Notes: generated from the sequence alone by a model not told the origin. A DNA stretch of 64,000 nucleotides from Sodalis ligni (GCF_016865525.2 NZ_CP075169.1:6379695-6443694), one strand, 5' to 3'. Positions 35,745 through 45,576 are shown, counted from the first letter of the stretch. Made by a program: numbers and translations.

Positions 35745-36560
35745 CTATTTGATTTTTGACAGGAACGCCCGCGTTCGCGCATGCGTCGGCGTGTTGATCA
35801 CCTGGGCGCTGGGACCTTCTTCCACAATGCATCCGCGATCCATAAACACCACCCGATGGCTCACCTCGCGCGCAAACCCCATTTCATGCGTTACCACCAC
35901 CATGGTCATTCCCTGCCGGGCAAGCAGGGTCATTACCGACAGCACCTCATGCACCAGTTCCGGATCCAGCGCGGAGGTCGGCTCGTCAAACAACAAAACC
36001 TTGGGTTTCATCGCCACCGCACGGGCAATGGCGACCCGCTGCTGCTGCCCCCCCGACATCTGCGTCGGCCGCCGGTGGGCATAGCTGTCCATGCCCACCG
36101 ATGCCAGAACCGCCATGGCATTTTCCCGCGCCTGAGCCTTTGGGATATGCAGCACGTGGCGCAGCGCCAGGGCAACGTTTTCCAGCGCGCTCAGGTGAGG
36201 GAAAAGATTGAATCGCTGAAAGACCATGCTCATGGCCGCCCGTTGACGCGCGAAGTCCGGTGCCGGCAGCTCCCACAGCACTCCATTTGTTTCCCGGCAG
36301 CCGAAACGTTCGCCATCCAGCCATACGCCGCCGCTGTCCGGCATCTCCAAAAAATTCAGGCAGCGTAAAAACGTACTTTTGCCCGACCCGGACGGACCGA
36401 TGATGCATACCACTTCGCCGCGCTCCACATCCAATGAGACATTGGTGAGCACTTGGTTGGCGCCGAAGCTTTTGCAGATATCGCGCGCGCAGAGCATGGG
36501 GCGATGCCAGGACACGGGCCGCAGTATCGGATTATCTTGTGGCAGCATGGAGGTCATCAT
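35745..36560 (-). CDS. ABC transporter ATPase, polar amino acid type
   Basis: 271 aa. Walker [10 protein letters not shown] loop [12 protein letters not shown], signature MSGGQQQR and Walker [15 protein letters not shown] are intact, followed by the switch VVVTHEM. It is a GlnQ/HisP-type ATPase. The N-terminal 20 residues before [12 protein letters not shown] may be extra; the actual start could be Met22. It is 2 bp after the permease gene and pairs with it and the family 3 binding protein. Confidence 0.9.
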   Translation of the reverse strand: MMTSMLPQDNPILRPVSWHRPMLCARDICKSFGANQVLTNVSLDVERGEVVCIIGPSGSGKSTFLRCLNFLEMPDSGGVWLDGERFGCRETNGVLWELPAPDFARQRAAMSMVFQRFNLFPHLSALENVALALRHVLHIPKAQARENAMAVLASVGMDSYAHRRPTQMSGGQQQRVAIARAVAMKPKVLLFDEPTSALDPELVHEVLSVMTLLARQGMTMVVVTHEMGFAREVSHRVVFMDRGCIVEEGPSAQVINTPTHARTRAFLSKIK

Positions 36561-36562
36561 GG

Positions 36563-37441
36563 TTAAACCCCCGTCTCGGAGAGCAAATTACGCGTGTTTT
36601 TGCCGTCAAGGTGGCGCTCGAGCCAGTACTGCAGGCCCGAGGCTACCGTGGTGAGAATCAGATACCAGATGGAGGCCACCACCAGCAGTTCGATAACATG
36701 AAAATTCCGCGCATAAATATCTTCGGATTTGGTTAACAGCTCCTGCGCCCCGATGACTGAGACCAGAGAGGTGTTTTTCAACATGCCGATGATTTGATTG
36801 GCGGTAGGCGGGGTGATTATTTTCAACGCCTGGGGAAAGACGATAAGGGTCATGACCTTGGTTCTGCTCAGGCCGATGCTGTGAGCGGCTTCGGTCTGCC
36901 CGCTGTCCACGGCGTTCAGGCCGGCCCGCACGATCTCCGCCATATAGGCGCCTTCATTCAGCCCCAGCCCCAATACCGCGGCGACAAAGGGGGTTATCAG
37001 CACATTCACCGATATCTGCCAGTCGCCGGTGCCGATAACCGGAAATACCAGGGCGATATTGAACCAGAAAATAAGCTGCACCAGTAACGGCGTGCCGCGA
37101 AACAGCCAGATATAGAGCATGGCGGCGGCGTTTACGATGGGATAGCGGGAGAGGGACATAACGGCCAGCAGGGTACCGAGAATAATGCCCGATAGCATGG
37201 AGAGTACCGTGAGTTGCAGCGTCATGACCAGCCCGTCAAGGATGGCCCGATGGAAGAAAAAGCTGGCCATGACCGACCAGTCAATCGCTCCGCTGATGGC
37301 AATGCGTACGATGAGCAACACCAGGAGAACGCTAACCAGCGCGGTAATCAGCAGGCGTTTGCTTCGGCCTGGAATCCTGGGCTTGCCCGAAAGATAGGGC
37401 TCGGGTTTTCCCGCATACTGGGATAGGGGTTTTGCAGTCAC
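36563..37441 (-). CDS. ABC transporter permease, HisM/GlnP type
   Basis: 292-aa inner-membrane permease with five or more helices. The family loop appears as [24 protein letters not shown] (positions 160-183), followed by [18 protein letters not shown]. No partner permease gene is seen, so it probably acts as a homodimer. It is the first gene of the operon; the two palindromic operators lie 46-126 bp upstream of its start. Confidence 0.9.
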   Translation of the reverse strand: MTAKPLSQYAGKPEPYLSGKPRIPGRSKRLLITALVSVLLVLLIVRIAISGAIDWSVMASFFFHRAILDGLVMTLQLTVLSMLSGIILGTLLAVMSLSRYPIVNAAAMLYIWLFRGTPLLVQLIFWFNIALVFPVIGTGDWQISVNVLITPFVAAVLGLGLNEGAYMAEIVRAGLNAVDSGQTEAAHSIGLSRTKVMTLIVFPQALKIITPPTANQIIGMLKNTSLVSVIGAQELLTKSEDIYARNFHVIELLVVASIWYLILTTVASGLQYWLERHLDGKNTRNLLSETGV

Positions 37442-37486
37442 TCGCTACCTCACTTGCTGGTAAGTAAAAACGAATTTCCAATGTCT

Positions 37487-37567
37487 AGAAATCGATTTCT
37501 CATTGATGGCGAATTTCTCTTGAAAAGACGTTGCTGCACGCCATCAGAATATGAGTAATCGATTTCT
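37487..37567 (-). promoter_or_regulatory. Two LacI-type operators upstream of the uptake operon
   Basis: AGAAATCGATTTCT (37487-37500) is a perfect 14-bp palindrome with a central CG. AGTAATCGATTTCT (37554-37567) is a near-identical second copy with one mismatch. Their centres are 67 bp apart, about 6.4 helical turns. This is the shape expected for LacI/PurR-type repressor sites, and a LacI gene ends the same operon. Confidence 0.75.
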
Positions 37568-38016
37568 TGTCAATATGGTGCCAGAGGGAAAAAGCGGTAA
37601 AAATGGGATTGGGATAGGGATTCATGCTGCGGTAAACCGATTTATAAAATATTTAGAACCAGTAATAGGGATTGCATCTGTGGTGATTACGTCTTGGCAA
37701 CATAATCAACGATATTATTGTGCTTAATTTAACCAATTTATAGCAATGGAATCTATGCTGTTTTTACTTGTTGAAATTTCGATGAATTTTCAAATTCTAT
37801 TATTGAGAAGGATATAGATAGTTTTCCAATGATAATCGGGATACACATCACATTTTCTTATTTCATCATGCCTGAAAAGAAGATCCTATGCTTTCCTAAA
37901 TTTGTTTAAAAAAGAGGATGGCACTTACTGACAACGGGAATGTTATTATCCAATTGGGAATCTTTAGGTAAAATGCGGACATTCAAATTCGGGATATTTT
38001 ACTCAGATACTCTTTT
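37568..38016. other. AT-rich intergenic stretch
   Basis: About 450 bp upstream of the small XRE gene with no reading frame or repeat that I can support. It is strongly AT-rich, and long runs are without GC-rich codons, unlike the flanking genes. Confidence 0.5.
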
Positions 38017-38271
38017 ATGGTCTCGATATACGCCCAGGAATATCAATTAGTTATAACATTGTTCAAAACTACCCGTATTTCAAAGGGGATTACCCAGGGA
38101 CAGCTTGCCGACGCTTTGGGTCGCCCGCAATCATTTATTGCAATAGTGGAAAACGGTGAAAGACGATTGGATATCGTTGAGTCTGTTCATTTGTCTCAAA
38201 TGCTGGGGATTGAGCCGGAAATCATGATCAATAAAATCCCCCGTAAATTCAGTCCGCTTTACCCGTTGTAA
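38017..38271 (+). CDS. Small XRE-family DNA-binding protein
   Basis: 84 aa. Residues 18-70 form an XRE helix-turn-helix: FKTTRISKGITQGQLADALGRPQSFIAIVENGERRLDIVE, with GRPQSFI as recognition helix. It resembles small phage or toxin-antitoxin regulators but has no partner gene. It is surrounded by AT-rich sequence on one side and converges with a LysR gene on the other. Confidence 0.7.
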   Translation: MVSIYAQEYQLVITLFKTTRISKGITQGQLADALGRPQSFIAIVENGERRLDIVESVHLSQMLGIEPEIMINKIPRKFSPLYPL

Positions 38272-38300
38272 TAATCGGATAACGGAGGTTTCAATACCTA

Positions 38301-39215
38301 TCAATCTAATGAAGCGCCAAGCGTCGCGATAAGCCCCCTGAACCACTGCTGAGCCGGATGCGGATCGCTGCGCCGGTGCCAGATCAGGTGAAAATCAATG
38401 GACGGCAGCACAATCGGCGGCGGAAACAGGACCAGATCCCGTTGAACGGACGAATGGAGCACGACCCGCTTCATTACCGTTGCCGTCATGTCGGTTTGAG
38501 CAATGACCGCGGGAACCGCGAGCATTTGCGGCAGGGTCAATGCCAAGGTGCGCTGCTTGCCCATCTGCGCCAGCGCCTGGTCCACCAGGCCGTAGCGATC
38601 CCCTTCCGGCGACACCAACACATGGGACAGGGCCAGGAAGGCATCCATACTCATTCCCCTCTTCGCCGCGGCGCTGTCGCGGCGAACAATGGTCACGAAT
38701 TCATCCCGGAAAATGGACTTGGTTAATATGCGGCTCTCCGTGCGTCGCGGGGGTACCCCTACCGCCAGATCGATGGTCCCCGCATCCAGCAGGTCCACTG
38801 CGCTATCCCGGCCGTTGAACGCATGCACGTTTAATGCGACGCCGGGGGCCCGCTTTTCCAGCGCCCGCGCCAGCGCCGGTAGCAACACAATGGCCGCATA
38901 TTCGGACATCCCGAGGGTAAAGGTAAGCGACATCCGTTCGGGTATAAACTCCGGTTTTTCCACCAGGGCCGCCTCTATCTGCCTTAGCGCCTGGGAAATA
39001 GGGTTGGCGATATCCCTGGCGAGGGGTGTGGGCAGCAAGCCGCCCGCGCTGCGCAGGAACAGCCGATCGTCAAACAGCTGGCGCAGGCGCGACAGCGCCG
39101 CGCTCATTGCCGGCTGACTGACCCCCACGCGCGCCGCCGCGCGGGTCACGTTACGCTCAATCATCAGCGCATCAAACGCCGCCAGCAAATTTAAATCGAT
39201 ACCATGAAAATCCAT
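38301..39215 (-). CDS. LysR-family regulator (NodD/LinR type)
   Basis: 304 aa with helix-turn-helix LNLLAAFDALMIERNVTRAAARVGVSQPAMSAALSRL typical of the NodD/NahR/LinR subgroup, followed by the effector domain. It is divergent from the SnoaL-like gene at 39318, with about 100 bp between the starts. That spacing suggests it regulates the SnoaL-like gene. The intergenic region has AT-rich partial symmetry (CAAATA 39220-39225 and TATTTG 39241-39246) but no perfect T-N11-A box. Confidence 0.88.
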   Translation of the reverse strand: MDFHGIDLNLLAAFDALMIERNVTRAAARVGVSQPAMSAALSRLRQLFDDRLFLRSAGGLLPTPLARDIANPISQALRQIEAALVEKPEFIPERMSLTFTLGMSEYAAIVLLPALARALEKRAPGVALNVHAFNGRDSAVDLLDAGTIDLAVGVPPRRTESRILTKSIFRDEFVTIVRRDSAAAKRGMSMDAFLALSHVLVSPEGDRYGLVDQALAQMGKQRTLALTLPQMLAVPAVIAQTDMTATVMKRVVLHSSVQRDLVLFPPPIVLPSIDFHLIWHRRSDPHPAQQWFRGLIATLGASLD

Positions 39216-39317
39216 ATTTCAAATAATCATTCATATTGGATATTTGTTAGACAAATTTTAACGGGTTATACAGAATTGGCCATGGGTTCTTATAAATTCA
39301 ACGAGGATGAGAGGCAT

Positions 39318-39773
39318 ATGACCGACACCAACACGCTGGCCGATACCGAACGACTGAAAATTGAACGTCAGGCGGTGGAAACGCTGTATCGGGCGTTCAA
39401 CGACAAAAACCCGGATCTGATGGATATCGCCGTCACCGCCGATTGGGAAGACATTCCGCTGGCGCCCGGCCAGGGACCCGGCCCGGAAGGACTAAAGCCG
39501 ATCATCGGTCTTTTTTTACAGGCCATGCCCGATGTCAATATCATCGTCCATGATCTGATCCAGGTCGCCGGCCGCGCCGCCGTGCGGGCGGAAATTACCG
39601 GCACACATCTTGGCCCGCTGTTCGGTATTCCGGCCACCGGAAAAAAGGTCAGCTTCAGTATCCATGAGTTCCATGAATTCGAAGGAGAGCGTATCAAAAG
39701 AACCTGGCATCTGGAGGACTGGTTCGGCCTGTTCCAGCAGTTGGGCGCCTACCCCCCGTTAGGTAATCATTGA
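39318..39773 (+). CDS. SnoaL-like (ester cyclase) protein
   Basis: 151 aa, with the alpha+beta barrel pattern of SnoaL/NTF2-like proteins: a long first helix (LKIERQAVETLYRAFNDKN), then WEDIPLAPGQGPGPEGLKPII, IVHDLIQVAGRAAVRAEITGTHLG and the terminal strands VSFSIHEFHEFEGERIKRTWHLEDW. His and Asp residues in the last strands may form the pocket. ATG 39318 with GAGAGG in front is chosen; upstream starts (39204) would extend into the LysR promoter. Confidence 0.82.
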   Translation: MTDTNTLADTERLKIERQAVETLYRAFNDKNPDLMDIAVTADWEDIPLAPGQGPGPEGLKPIIGLFLQAMPDVNIIVHDLIQVAGRAAVRAEITGTHLGPLFGIPATGKKVSFSIHEFHEFEGERIKRTWHLEDWFGLFQQLGAYPPLGNH

Positions 39774-39789
39774 TGGCGGGCGGGATGTT

Positions 39790-40671
39790 TCACGCCGCAA
39801 AACAGGTGGACAGATAATCGATAAATACCCGGGTTTTCAGCGGCAGGTAAGGCCCGGAAGGCCATAGTAGCCAAAGCGGTTCGACGCGGATGGCATACTC
39901 ATCCAGCACGCTCACCAAGGTGCCCTCATCCAGAGCGCCCTGGACGATATAATCCGGCAGCCAGGCCAACCCCACGCCGCGCTTGGCGAAGTCCAGCCGC
40001 CCCTGGATATTGTTGCATACCATCGCAACGGGCAGCGTACCCGCGGCGGCGGGTTCCAAACCCCTTAACTGCCAATGCTCTATTTTACCGCTATGAAGGA
40101 AGCGGTAATGCAAACAGGCATGGCGCAGTAAATCCGCCGGGTTTTCAGGCGTTCCGGCTTTGGCGAGATAATCGGGCGAGGCGACCACCTTTGAACTGAA
40201 TACCGCCAGCTTTTTGGCCATCAGCCGGGAATCGCCGATATTGCCGCTGCGGACGACCACATCGAACCCTTCCTCGATGACATTCACCATGCGATCGGAG
40301 ACCACCAGCTCCAGCTCGATATCCGGCCAGGCCAGGGCAAAATCCGCCATAAAGGACGACACCATGCTCTCTTCCGCCATGCTGACCTTAAGCTTGCCCC
40401 GCGGATATTTCCTGATTTGGGTTAGATCCTGTTCCGCGTCTTCAACGGCGCGCAGTATCACCAGTGTGTTCTGATAAAACCGGGTACCTTCCGCCGTCAG
40501 GGCGACGCTTCGCGTGCTTCTGTTAAGCAAGCGAACCTTTAACCTCGCCTCCAGCCGGGCGATGCCTTTGCTTACCGCCGAAGGCGATACGCCGGTAAGT
40601 CGGGCCGCCTCGACAAAACTTCCCGCCTTGGCCACCTGTACGAACAGTTCGAGACCACCCAAATGATCCAT
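39790..40671 (-). CDS. LysR-family regulator (DsdC/AaeR-like type)
   Basis: 293 aa. MDHLGGLELFVQVAKAGSFVEAARLTGVSPSAVSKGI is the DNA-binding domain, and the effector domain is typical of LysR proteins near efflux genes. GGAG sits before ATG 40671; a start at 40686 would lie within the tandem repeats. It is divergent from the MFS gene at 40836 and probably regulates it. It converges with the SnoaL-like gene, with 16 bp between stop codons. Confidence 0.88.
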   Translation of the reverse strand: MDHLGGLELFVQVAKAGSFVEAARLTGVSPSAVSKGIARLEARLKVRLLNRSTRSVALTAEGTRFYQNTLVILRAVEDAEQDLTQIRKYPRGKLKVSMAEESMVSSFMADFALAWPDIELELVVSDRMVNVIEEGFDVVVRSGNIGDSRLMAKKLAVFSSKVVASPDYLAKAGTPENPADLLRHACLHYRFLHSGKIEHWQLRGLEPAAAGTLPVAMVCNNIQGRLDFAKRGVGLAWLPDYIVQGALDEGTLVSVLDEYAIRVEPLWLLWPSGPYLPLKTRVFIDYLSTCFAA

Positions 40672-40679
40672 GCGCGCTC

Positions 40680-40724
40680 CATTCATGACCTATCCATTCA
40701 TGATTTATCCATTCATGACATAGT
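40680..40724. repeat. Three tandem 15-bp direct repeats in the LysR-MFS promoter gap
   Basis: CATTCATGACCTATC, CATTCATGATTTATC and CATTCATGACATAGT follow one another at 40680-40724. They begin 9 bases upstream of the LysR start and overlap its leader. The core CATTCATGA is fully conserved. They could be multiple binding sites on one face of the DNA (about 1.4 turns apart) or slippage products. Confidence 0.75.
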
Positions 40725-40835
40725 TGTCATCAGAGAATTGAATGCTACCTTATTTTTCTTTAATCGTTTAAAGATTATTGTGGGGGCCAGACATCGGTCT
40801 ACTCGACGGCGATTGTGACAACCGGATAAACAACG

Positions 40836-42002
40836 ATGATTCGTGCTTTATTGGTATTGATGTTAGGCGCCTTTGTTTCCCAAACCACCGAGTATTTACC
40901 CATAGGACTGCTGCCTCGTATCGCTGAGGACCTCCAGGTGTCCCAGGCCGCCGTTGGCGCGCTGGTGACAGGCTATGCCTGGATCATTACCCTGACGGTC
41001 ATTCCCATCACGCTTTTGACCAACCGGATAAACCGCCGCCCCCTGTTTCTCGCCCTGCTGGCTATTATCACCCTATGCAACGGACTGGCGCTGGTAGCTC
41101 ATTCCTATTGGTTTCTGATGCTGTTAAGGATCGTTGCCGCCTTGGGGCATGGGGTATTCTGGTCCATTCTGGCCTCCTACGCGGTTAAAATCGCGCCGCG
41201 CATGCCGCCGGGCCGGGCGACCGCCTGGGCCTATTCCGGCATCTCCCTTTCCATTGTCGGCGGCGTACCTTTATCTACCGCCCTGGGACAGGCCTTTAAC
41301 TGGCAAGTGGGATTTGCCATATTCGGCGCGTTCGGACTGATCATTTTTATCCTGGGGTATTTTTGGCTACCGTCGGTGGCCGTCGCGATCCCGGATTCCG
41401 GGGGCAGCTTCCCACGCCGCAACTGGCCGCTGTATGGCGCGGTGGCGGTGACGCTGCTGATTATTACCGCCCACTTCAATGGTTACACCTATATCACCCC
41501 GCTGGTAACAGATACCCTGGGGATGCGGGGCCCTCGCCTGCCGCTGGCGTTACTGGTATTCGGCCTGTCCGGCGCGGCGGGAACATTACTGGCCGGCTGG
41601 CTCGGAGCACACCCCGCGCGTTTGGCGGTACTCTCCGCCAGCGGTATCGTTATCAGCCAAGTGCTAATGCTTTATCTCGCCCCGCAGCCCGGTATCCCCT
41701 GGCTGGTGATGGCGGTTTGGGGCGCGGGCATCGCCATGCTGTTTATCGGCTTGCAGAGCTGGGTCATAGAGCTGGCGCCGGGTCAGGCCGAGGCGGCATC
41801 GGCGCTGTATGTAATGACGTGCAATATCGGCATTGGCGCCGGCGCGATGTCGGGTGGATTGTGGATGGTGCATTACGGCCCAAAAGCATTGTTGCAGGCG
41901 GGGGCGGTGTTGGGCATTGTTGCCGTGTGCAGCTTTATGCTGCCCGGTTATTTACGAAAGCGGCGGAAGGCTTATTCCCAGAGCCGTTCGGTGCGCCGCT
42001 GA
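40836..42002 (+). CDS. MFS exporter (DHA1 family)
   Basis: 388-aa protein with 12 predicted helices. The family motif D2 region TEYLPIGLLPRIAEDLQVS and motif A-like LTNRINRRPLFL follow early, then LRIVAALGHGVFWSILASYAVK. This resembles the SotB/AraJ/NepI sugar or drug exporters. It is divergent from a LysR gene and stands alone. The substrate is not deducible. Confidence 0.87.
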   Translation: MIRALLVLMLGAFVSQTTEYLPIGLLPRIAEDLQVSQAAVGALVTGYAWIITLTVIPITLLTNRINRRPLFLALLAIITLCNGLALVAHSYWFLMLLRIVAALGHGVFWSILASYAVKIAPRMPPGRATAWAYSGISLSIVGGVPLSTALGQAFNWQVGFAIFGAFGLIIFILGYFWLPSVAVAIPDSGGSFPRRNWPLYGAVAVTLLIITAHFNGYTYITPLVTDTLGMRGPRLPLALLVFGLSGAAGTLLAGWLGAHPARLAVLSASGIVISQVLMLYLAPQPGIPWLVMAVWGAGIAMLFIGLQSWVIELAPGQAEAASALYVMTCNIGIGAGAMSGGLWMVHYGPKALLQAGAVLGIVAVCSFMLPGYLRKRRKAYSQSRSVRR

Positions 42003-42156
42003 AAGCGGGGACATTCGAGCGATTGCTCCCCGACTTGCGGTGGAGAACATTGTATCTTTAGCGTGGATGATATTTTTTGGTAAAGATAATTATCTCTGGC
42101 GCAGATTGTACGCGTTGACGAAAATTATTATTCACGCCATTTCCTCCTGCTTTAGC

Positions 42157-42810
42157 TTAATCGAACCAAGTCTCTTTATTGTTTTTTATAATGTCCAGGC
42201 TGCTTTCAATTTCAATGGGAACGATCCGCGTTAAGGATAATGGCGGCAGCTTTTGCGGATCGAAAAAATCAATATCAAGAGAGTCCTCGCTTAATTGCAA
42301 CGTGCCCCCCAGTTCTTTACAGAAGAATATCAGCTTATAGACATGCCAGGGATAACGGGGATGTCCATGCAGATTTCTGTCCCATACTCCTAATAAACGC
42401 TCAACCCTGACTACCAGGCCGGTTTCCTCGACAACTTCCCGGCACACGGCGTCGGAGGGACGGTCTCCCACATCGGCCCAGCCGCCGGGCAAGCTCCATA
42501 ATTTATCATCGGCTTCCTTTACCATCAGTATCTTACCCTCCCTTAGCACCACGGCCCTGGTATCAACCTTGGGTGTGGCGTAACCCTGCTGTTTGATAAA
42601 TTCTTCCGCAAAATGCAGCTTGTCCGCCGAAAACTGTTGAGCCATAAATTGCGCGGCGATATCACGCAGTTCCGTGTAACGCTCAATATCATAGCGATCT
42701 TTGGTAAAGGTCAGCCCGGTTTGCGCCATTGCCTGCAGTTTTTGTCCCAATGCAATCAACGATAATTCCGCTGTGTTTCCCTGATCGTCTTTTATATCAT
42801 TTGAGCTCAT
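42157..42810 (-). CDS. NUDIX hydrolase with N-terminal helical domain
   Basis: 217 aa. An N-terminal helical region (residues 1-65) is followed by a NUDIX domain. The NUDIX box reads GGWADVGDRPSDAVCREVVEETGL; the usual Glu after the first Gly-X5 is Asp here, but the REVVEE core is intact. The two-part layout is that of NUDIX proteins acting on nucleoside diphosphates linked to sugars or other groups. No neighbouring gene is functionally connected. Confidence 0.85.
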   Translation of the reverse strand: MSSNDIKDDQGNTAELSLIALGQKLQAMAQTGLTFTKDRYDIERYTELRDIAAQFMAQQFSADKLHFAEEFIKQQGYATPKVDTRAVVLREGKILMVKEADDKLWSLPGGWADVGDRPSDAVCREVVEETGLVVRVERLLGVWDRNLHGHPRYPWHVYKLIFFCKELGGTLQLSEDSLDIDFFDPQKLPPLSLTRIVPIEIESSLDIIKNNKETWFD

Positions 42811-43181
42811 AGCGCCCTCTCGTAAAATAAAAAATATCTGGCCAGTATAAAGAAAATAAAATATTCTTAAAGCACTTTGCTAATATTTTAAGAATAAGGT
42901 GCAAGATGAAATTTGGTTAATTTGTGTTAAGCCTGATATATGAAGAACGAAACGCACCGGGCAAATAAAATTGCCATCATGGCCAACAGTAAGTGGGTCT
43001 TGGATGGGTAGCGTGAAAGTCTTTAATTTTTACAATTGATAGATATTTAATTCTTAATAATTGATTTTGTAAGCATATAACTTCAATCTTAAACAAGAAA
43101 AAATCCGTGCCCGATTTACGTCGCCGGCGATGATTGTTTGTATTAGCATCGTCATGACTTGCTCGGATGAAGGTGACCGTA
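42811..43181. other. AT-rich gap between NUDIX gene and ada
   Basis: 371 bp between divergent starts. No gene is seen. It contains AT-rich sequence that must hold both promoters. I could not find a convincing Ada-binding site of the E. coli type (AAAGCGCA). Confidence 0.5.
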
Positions 43182-44252
43182 ATGTTATTTGATCTGCCGG
43201 ATGATGACATTCTTTACCAAGCGTTGATGGAACGGGATCCGTCCTATGAGGGGTTCGCTTATGTGGGTGTGAAAAGCACCGGTGTTTTCTGTAAGCTAAC
43301 CTGCCCGGCGCGCAAACCGAAACGGGAAAACGTCCTGTTTCATCCCTCAATAGCCGCCGCGCTGGAAGCGGGATTCCGGCCCTGCAAGCGTTGCCGACCC
43401 ATGAACGCCGGGCTGACCCGTGAGCCGGCCATCGATCGATTGCTCGACGCATTGGAGCATGACCCCAATCAAAAGTGGTCGGAAAAAGAAATAATCGATA
43501 TGGGGTATGATCCGTCCGCCGTCAGACGGGCTTTTCGGCGGCAGTTTGGCATCACCTTTTTAGAGATTGCCCGATTGAGGAGAATCGGACGGAGCATTGA
43601 TTCGTTAGCTCATGGCGCCAAAGTCATCGAGGCGCAGGTAAATGCCAACTATGATTCAGGCAGCGGCTTTCGCAATGCCATCGCCAAATTGATAGGCGTT
43701 GCGCCCAAGAACGTCAATCACCTTTCTTATCTTAAAGCAGATTGGATAGAAACCCCCATCGGCACAATGATCGCCATTGGGGATAAGCGGACGCTTTATT
43801 TATTGGAATTTCTTGATCGCAAGGCATTGCCCGGCGAAATAGTATCTATCAAAAAGGCCACCGGTTCCGAAATAGTCATGGGGCGGGAAGAGCCCATCGA
43901 TTTGATTGAAGAGGAACTTGGTTTATATTTTGCGGGAAAGATTTCCGACTTCACCACGCCGCTGGCGAAATTCGGCACGCCTTTTACCAATACCGTCTGG
44001 GATGCGTTGAGAACCATCCCCATGGGACAGGTGCGCAGCTATTCGGACATAGCCAGGCAACTAGGCAATGGCAAAGCAACCCGCGCCGTTGCGAGAGCGA
44101 ATGGCGCCAATCAAATCGCCATTGTTATCCCTTGCCATCGGGTCATTGGCGCTGACGGCTCGTTGACCGGCTATGGCGGCGGTCTCTGGCGGAAGAAGTG
44201 GCTTATTGAGCATGAGCGCCGTATGACGCATGTACAGGTTACTCATGAATAA
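43182..44252 (+). CDS. ada: Bifunctional Ada protein: regulator and O6-methylguanine-DNA methyltransferase
   Basis: 356 aa, like E. coli Ada (354). The N-terminal domain has the four Zn-binding Cys at 37, 41, 68 and 71 (VFCKLTCPARKP, FRPCKRCRP); Cys37 corresponds to the methyl-phosphotriester acceptor. The AraC-type helix-turn-helix follows (VRRAFRRQFGITFLEIAR). The C-terminal methyltransferase has the acceptor Cys318 in VIPCHRVIG. AAGGTG is placed well before ATG 43182; the frame from 43167 is less likely. It repairs alkylated DNA and turns on the adaptive response. Confidence 0.92.
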   Translation: MLFDLPDDDILYQALMERDPSYEGFAYVGVKSTGVFCKLTCPARKPKRENVLFHPSIAAALEAGFRPCKRCRPMNAGLTREPAIDRLLDALEHDPNQKWSEKEIIDMGYDPSAVRRAFRRQFGITFLEIARLRRIGRSIDSLAHGAKVIEAQVNANYDSGSGFRNAIAKLIGVAPKNVNHLSYLKADWIETPIGTMIAIGDKRTLYLLEFLDRKALPGEIVSIKKATGSEIVMGREEPIDLIEEELGLYFAGKISDFTTPLAKFGTPFTNTVWDALRTIPMGQVRSYSDIARQLGNGKATRAVARANGANQIAIVIPCHRVIGADGSLTGYGGGLWRKKWLIEHERRMTHVQVTHE

Positions 44253-44389
44253 AAATTGAGAATGCATGAATGGTAAGAAGACCCTGAACGTGGCTGTAAC
44301 ATTGTTGCTTATATAGCCGTAACGCCGGGGTGATTTTTTGTATTTTTAATTATTTATCAAAGTGTTATATGACATTTTATACAGGAAAA

Positions 44390-45028
44390 ATGATGCTGTC
44401 ATACGATTTGTTTATCCCTTTCTTTTTTACCACTATCATATTCGCCTATATTCCCGGCCCTGCGATGCTTTATACCGCCGCCCAGACCATTGCCAAGGGT
44501 CGGCGCGCGGGATTGATGGCCGCGCTAGGTATCCATTTAGGTGGTTATGCCCATGTTATCGCGGCAGCGGCGGGACTTACCTTGCTGTTTCATGTCGTTC
44601 CCATTCTTTTTTTGGCGGTAAAGCTGCTGGGTGCGGCCTATTTAGTCTGTCTGGGTATACAGATGTTCCGTATCCGACCCTCTGGCGAGGTTGCGACATC
44701 CGACGTGAGAAGGGTTAAATCTGCAAAGCAGGCTTTTTTTGAGAGTGTTACGGTTGAGATTCTGAATCCTAAAACAGCCATTTTTTATCTGGCATTTTTG
44801 CCGCAGTTTATTGATGTTTCCGGAACTCTTCCGGTTTGGCTGCAATTTATCGCGCTGGGAAGCATCGTTAATCTGACATTTTCTTCTGCTGATATTGTTT
44901 GCGTGCTTTTGGCCGAAGTCATTTTATCCCGGCTGAAGAAGTCAAATCGCATGCAAAATGCCATGCAAAAGATCGGCGGCGCGATTTTCATCGGCTTAGG
45001 AGTAAATGTTGCATTGCAGAAAATTTAA
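44390..45028 (+). CDS. LysE/RhtB-family amino-acid exporter
   Basis: 212 aa from ATG 44390 (AGGAAAAA upstream). Six hydrophobic segments with the family start IFAYIPGPAMLYTAAQTIAKGRRAGL and the loop ESVTVEILNPKTAIFYLAFLPQF are diagnostic of LysE/RhtB exporters. It is 23 bp before a GNAT gene and probably co-transcribed with it, which may indicate export or acetylation of the same toxic amino acid or amine. Confidence 0.88.
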   Translation: MMLSYDLFIPFFFTTIIFAYIPGPAMLYTAAQTIAKGRRAGLMAALGIHLGGYAHVIAAAAGLTLLFHVVPILFLAVKLLGAAYLVCLGIQMFRIRPSGEVATSDVRRVKSAKQAFFESVTVEILNPKTAIFYLAFLPQFIDVSGTLPVWLQFIALGSIVNLTFSSADIVCVLLAEVILSRLKKSNRMQNAMQKIGGAIFIGLGVNVALQKI

Positions 45029-45051
45029 ATTTTATCAAATGAGGATAATAG

Positions 45052-45576
45052 ATGGAGCTTTGCATCGCGGAGGTCAAAGACCTCGATAAAGTCGCCGAAC
45101 TGGTTAACCAGGCCTATCGAGGTATTTCAGCGCCGGATTGGACGACCGAAGTCGGATTGATCGAAGGGCCACGTACCAACAGGCATTCGCTGGAAGAGAT
45201 GATTGAGAACGGCGCATCGATCATTCTTGTGGCGCGTGGTAACGCTTCTGGCAAATTGGCCGGCTGTGTCGCCCTTACTCCGATGGACAGCGGCGAATGG
45301 TACCTCTCGATGCTGGCCGTGAGTCCTCAGGTGCAATCCTCCGGTCTGGGCCGCTCTCTAATGATGGGGGCGGAGAAATTCGCCCGCGACGCCGGCGCCC
45401 ACAGTCTGAAAATCTCGGTCATCAATGTGCGTGAAAAGCTGATTGAATGGTATGAGCGGCGCGGTTTTGCGAAAACCGGACATATTGAGCCCTTTCCCTA
45501 TGACGATCCCGGCGTAGGCGTCCCGCTGCGCGGCGATCTTACGCTGGTTACGCTGAGCAAATCATTAATGGCTTGA
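45052..45576 (+). CDS. GNAT-family N-acetyltransferase
   Basis: 174 aa. The acetyl-CoA-binding motif A is seen as LAVSPQVQSSGLGRSLMMGAEKFARDAG, followed by LKISVINVREKLIEWYERRGFAKTGH, which is the motif B region. A single domain. The substrate is unknown. RBS GAGGATAA precedes the ATG, and its position 23 bp after the LysE-type exporter suggests a joint role. Confidence 0.87.
   Translation: MELCIAEVKDLDKVAELVNQAYRGISAPDWTTEVGLIEGPRTNRHSLEEMIENGASIILVARGNASGKLAGCVALTPMDSGEWYLSMLAVSPQVQSSGLGRSLMMGAEKFARDAGAHSLKISVINVREKLIEWYERRGFAKTGHIEPFPYDDPGVGVPLRGDLTLVTLSKSLMA

Noticed and set aside
39216..39317. LysR operator between the LysR and SnoaL-like genes
   Set aside because: Partial symmetry only; the AT-rich sequence makes such matches likely by chance.
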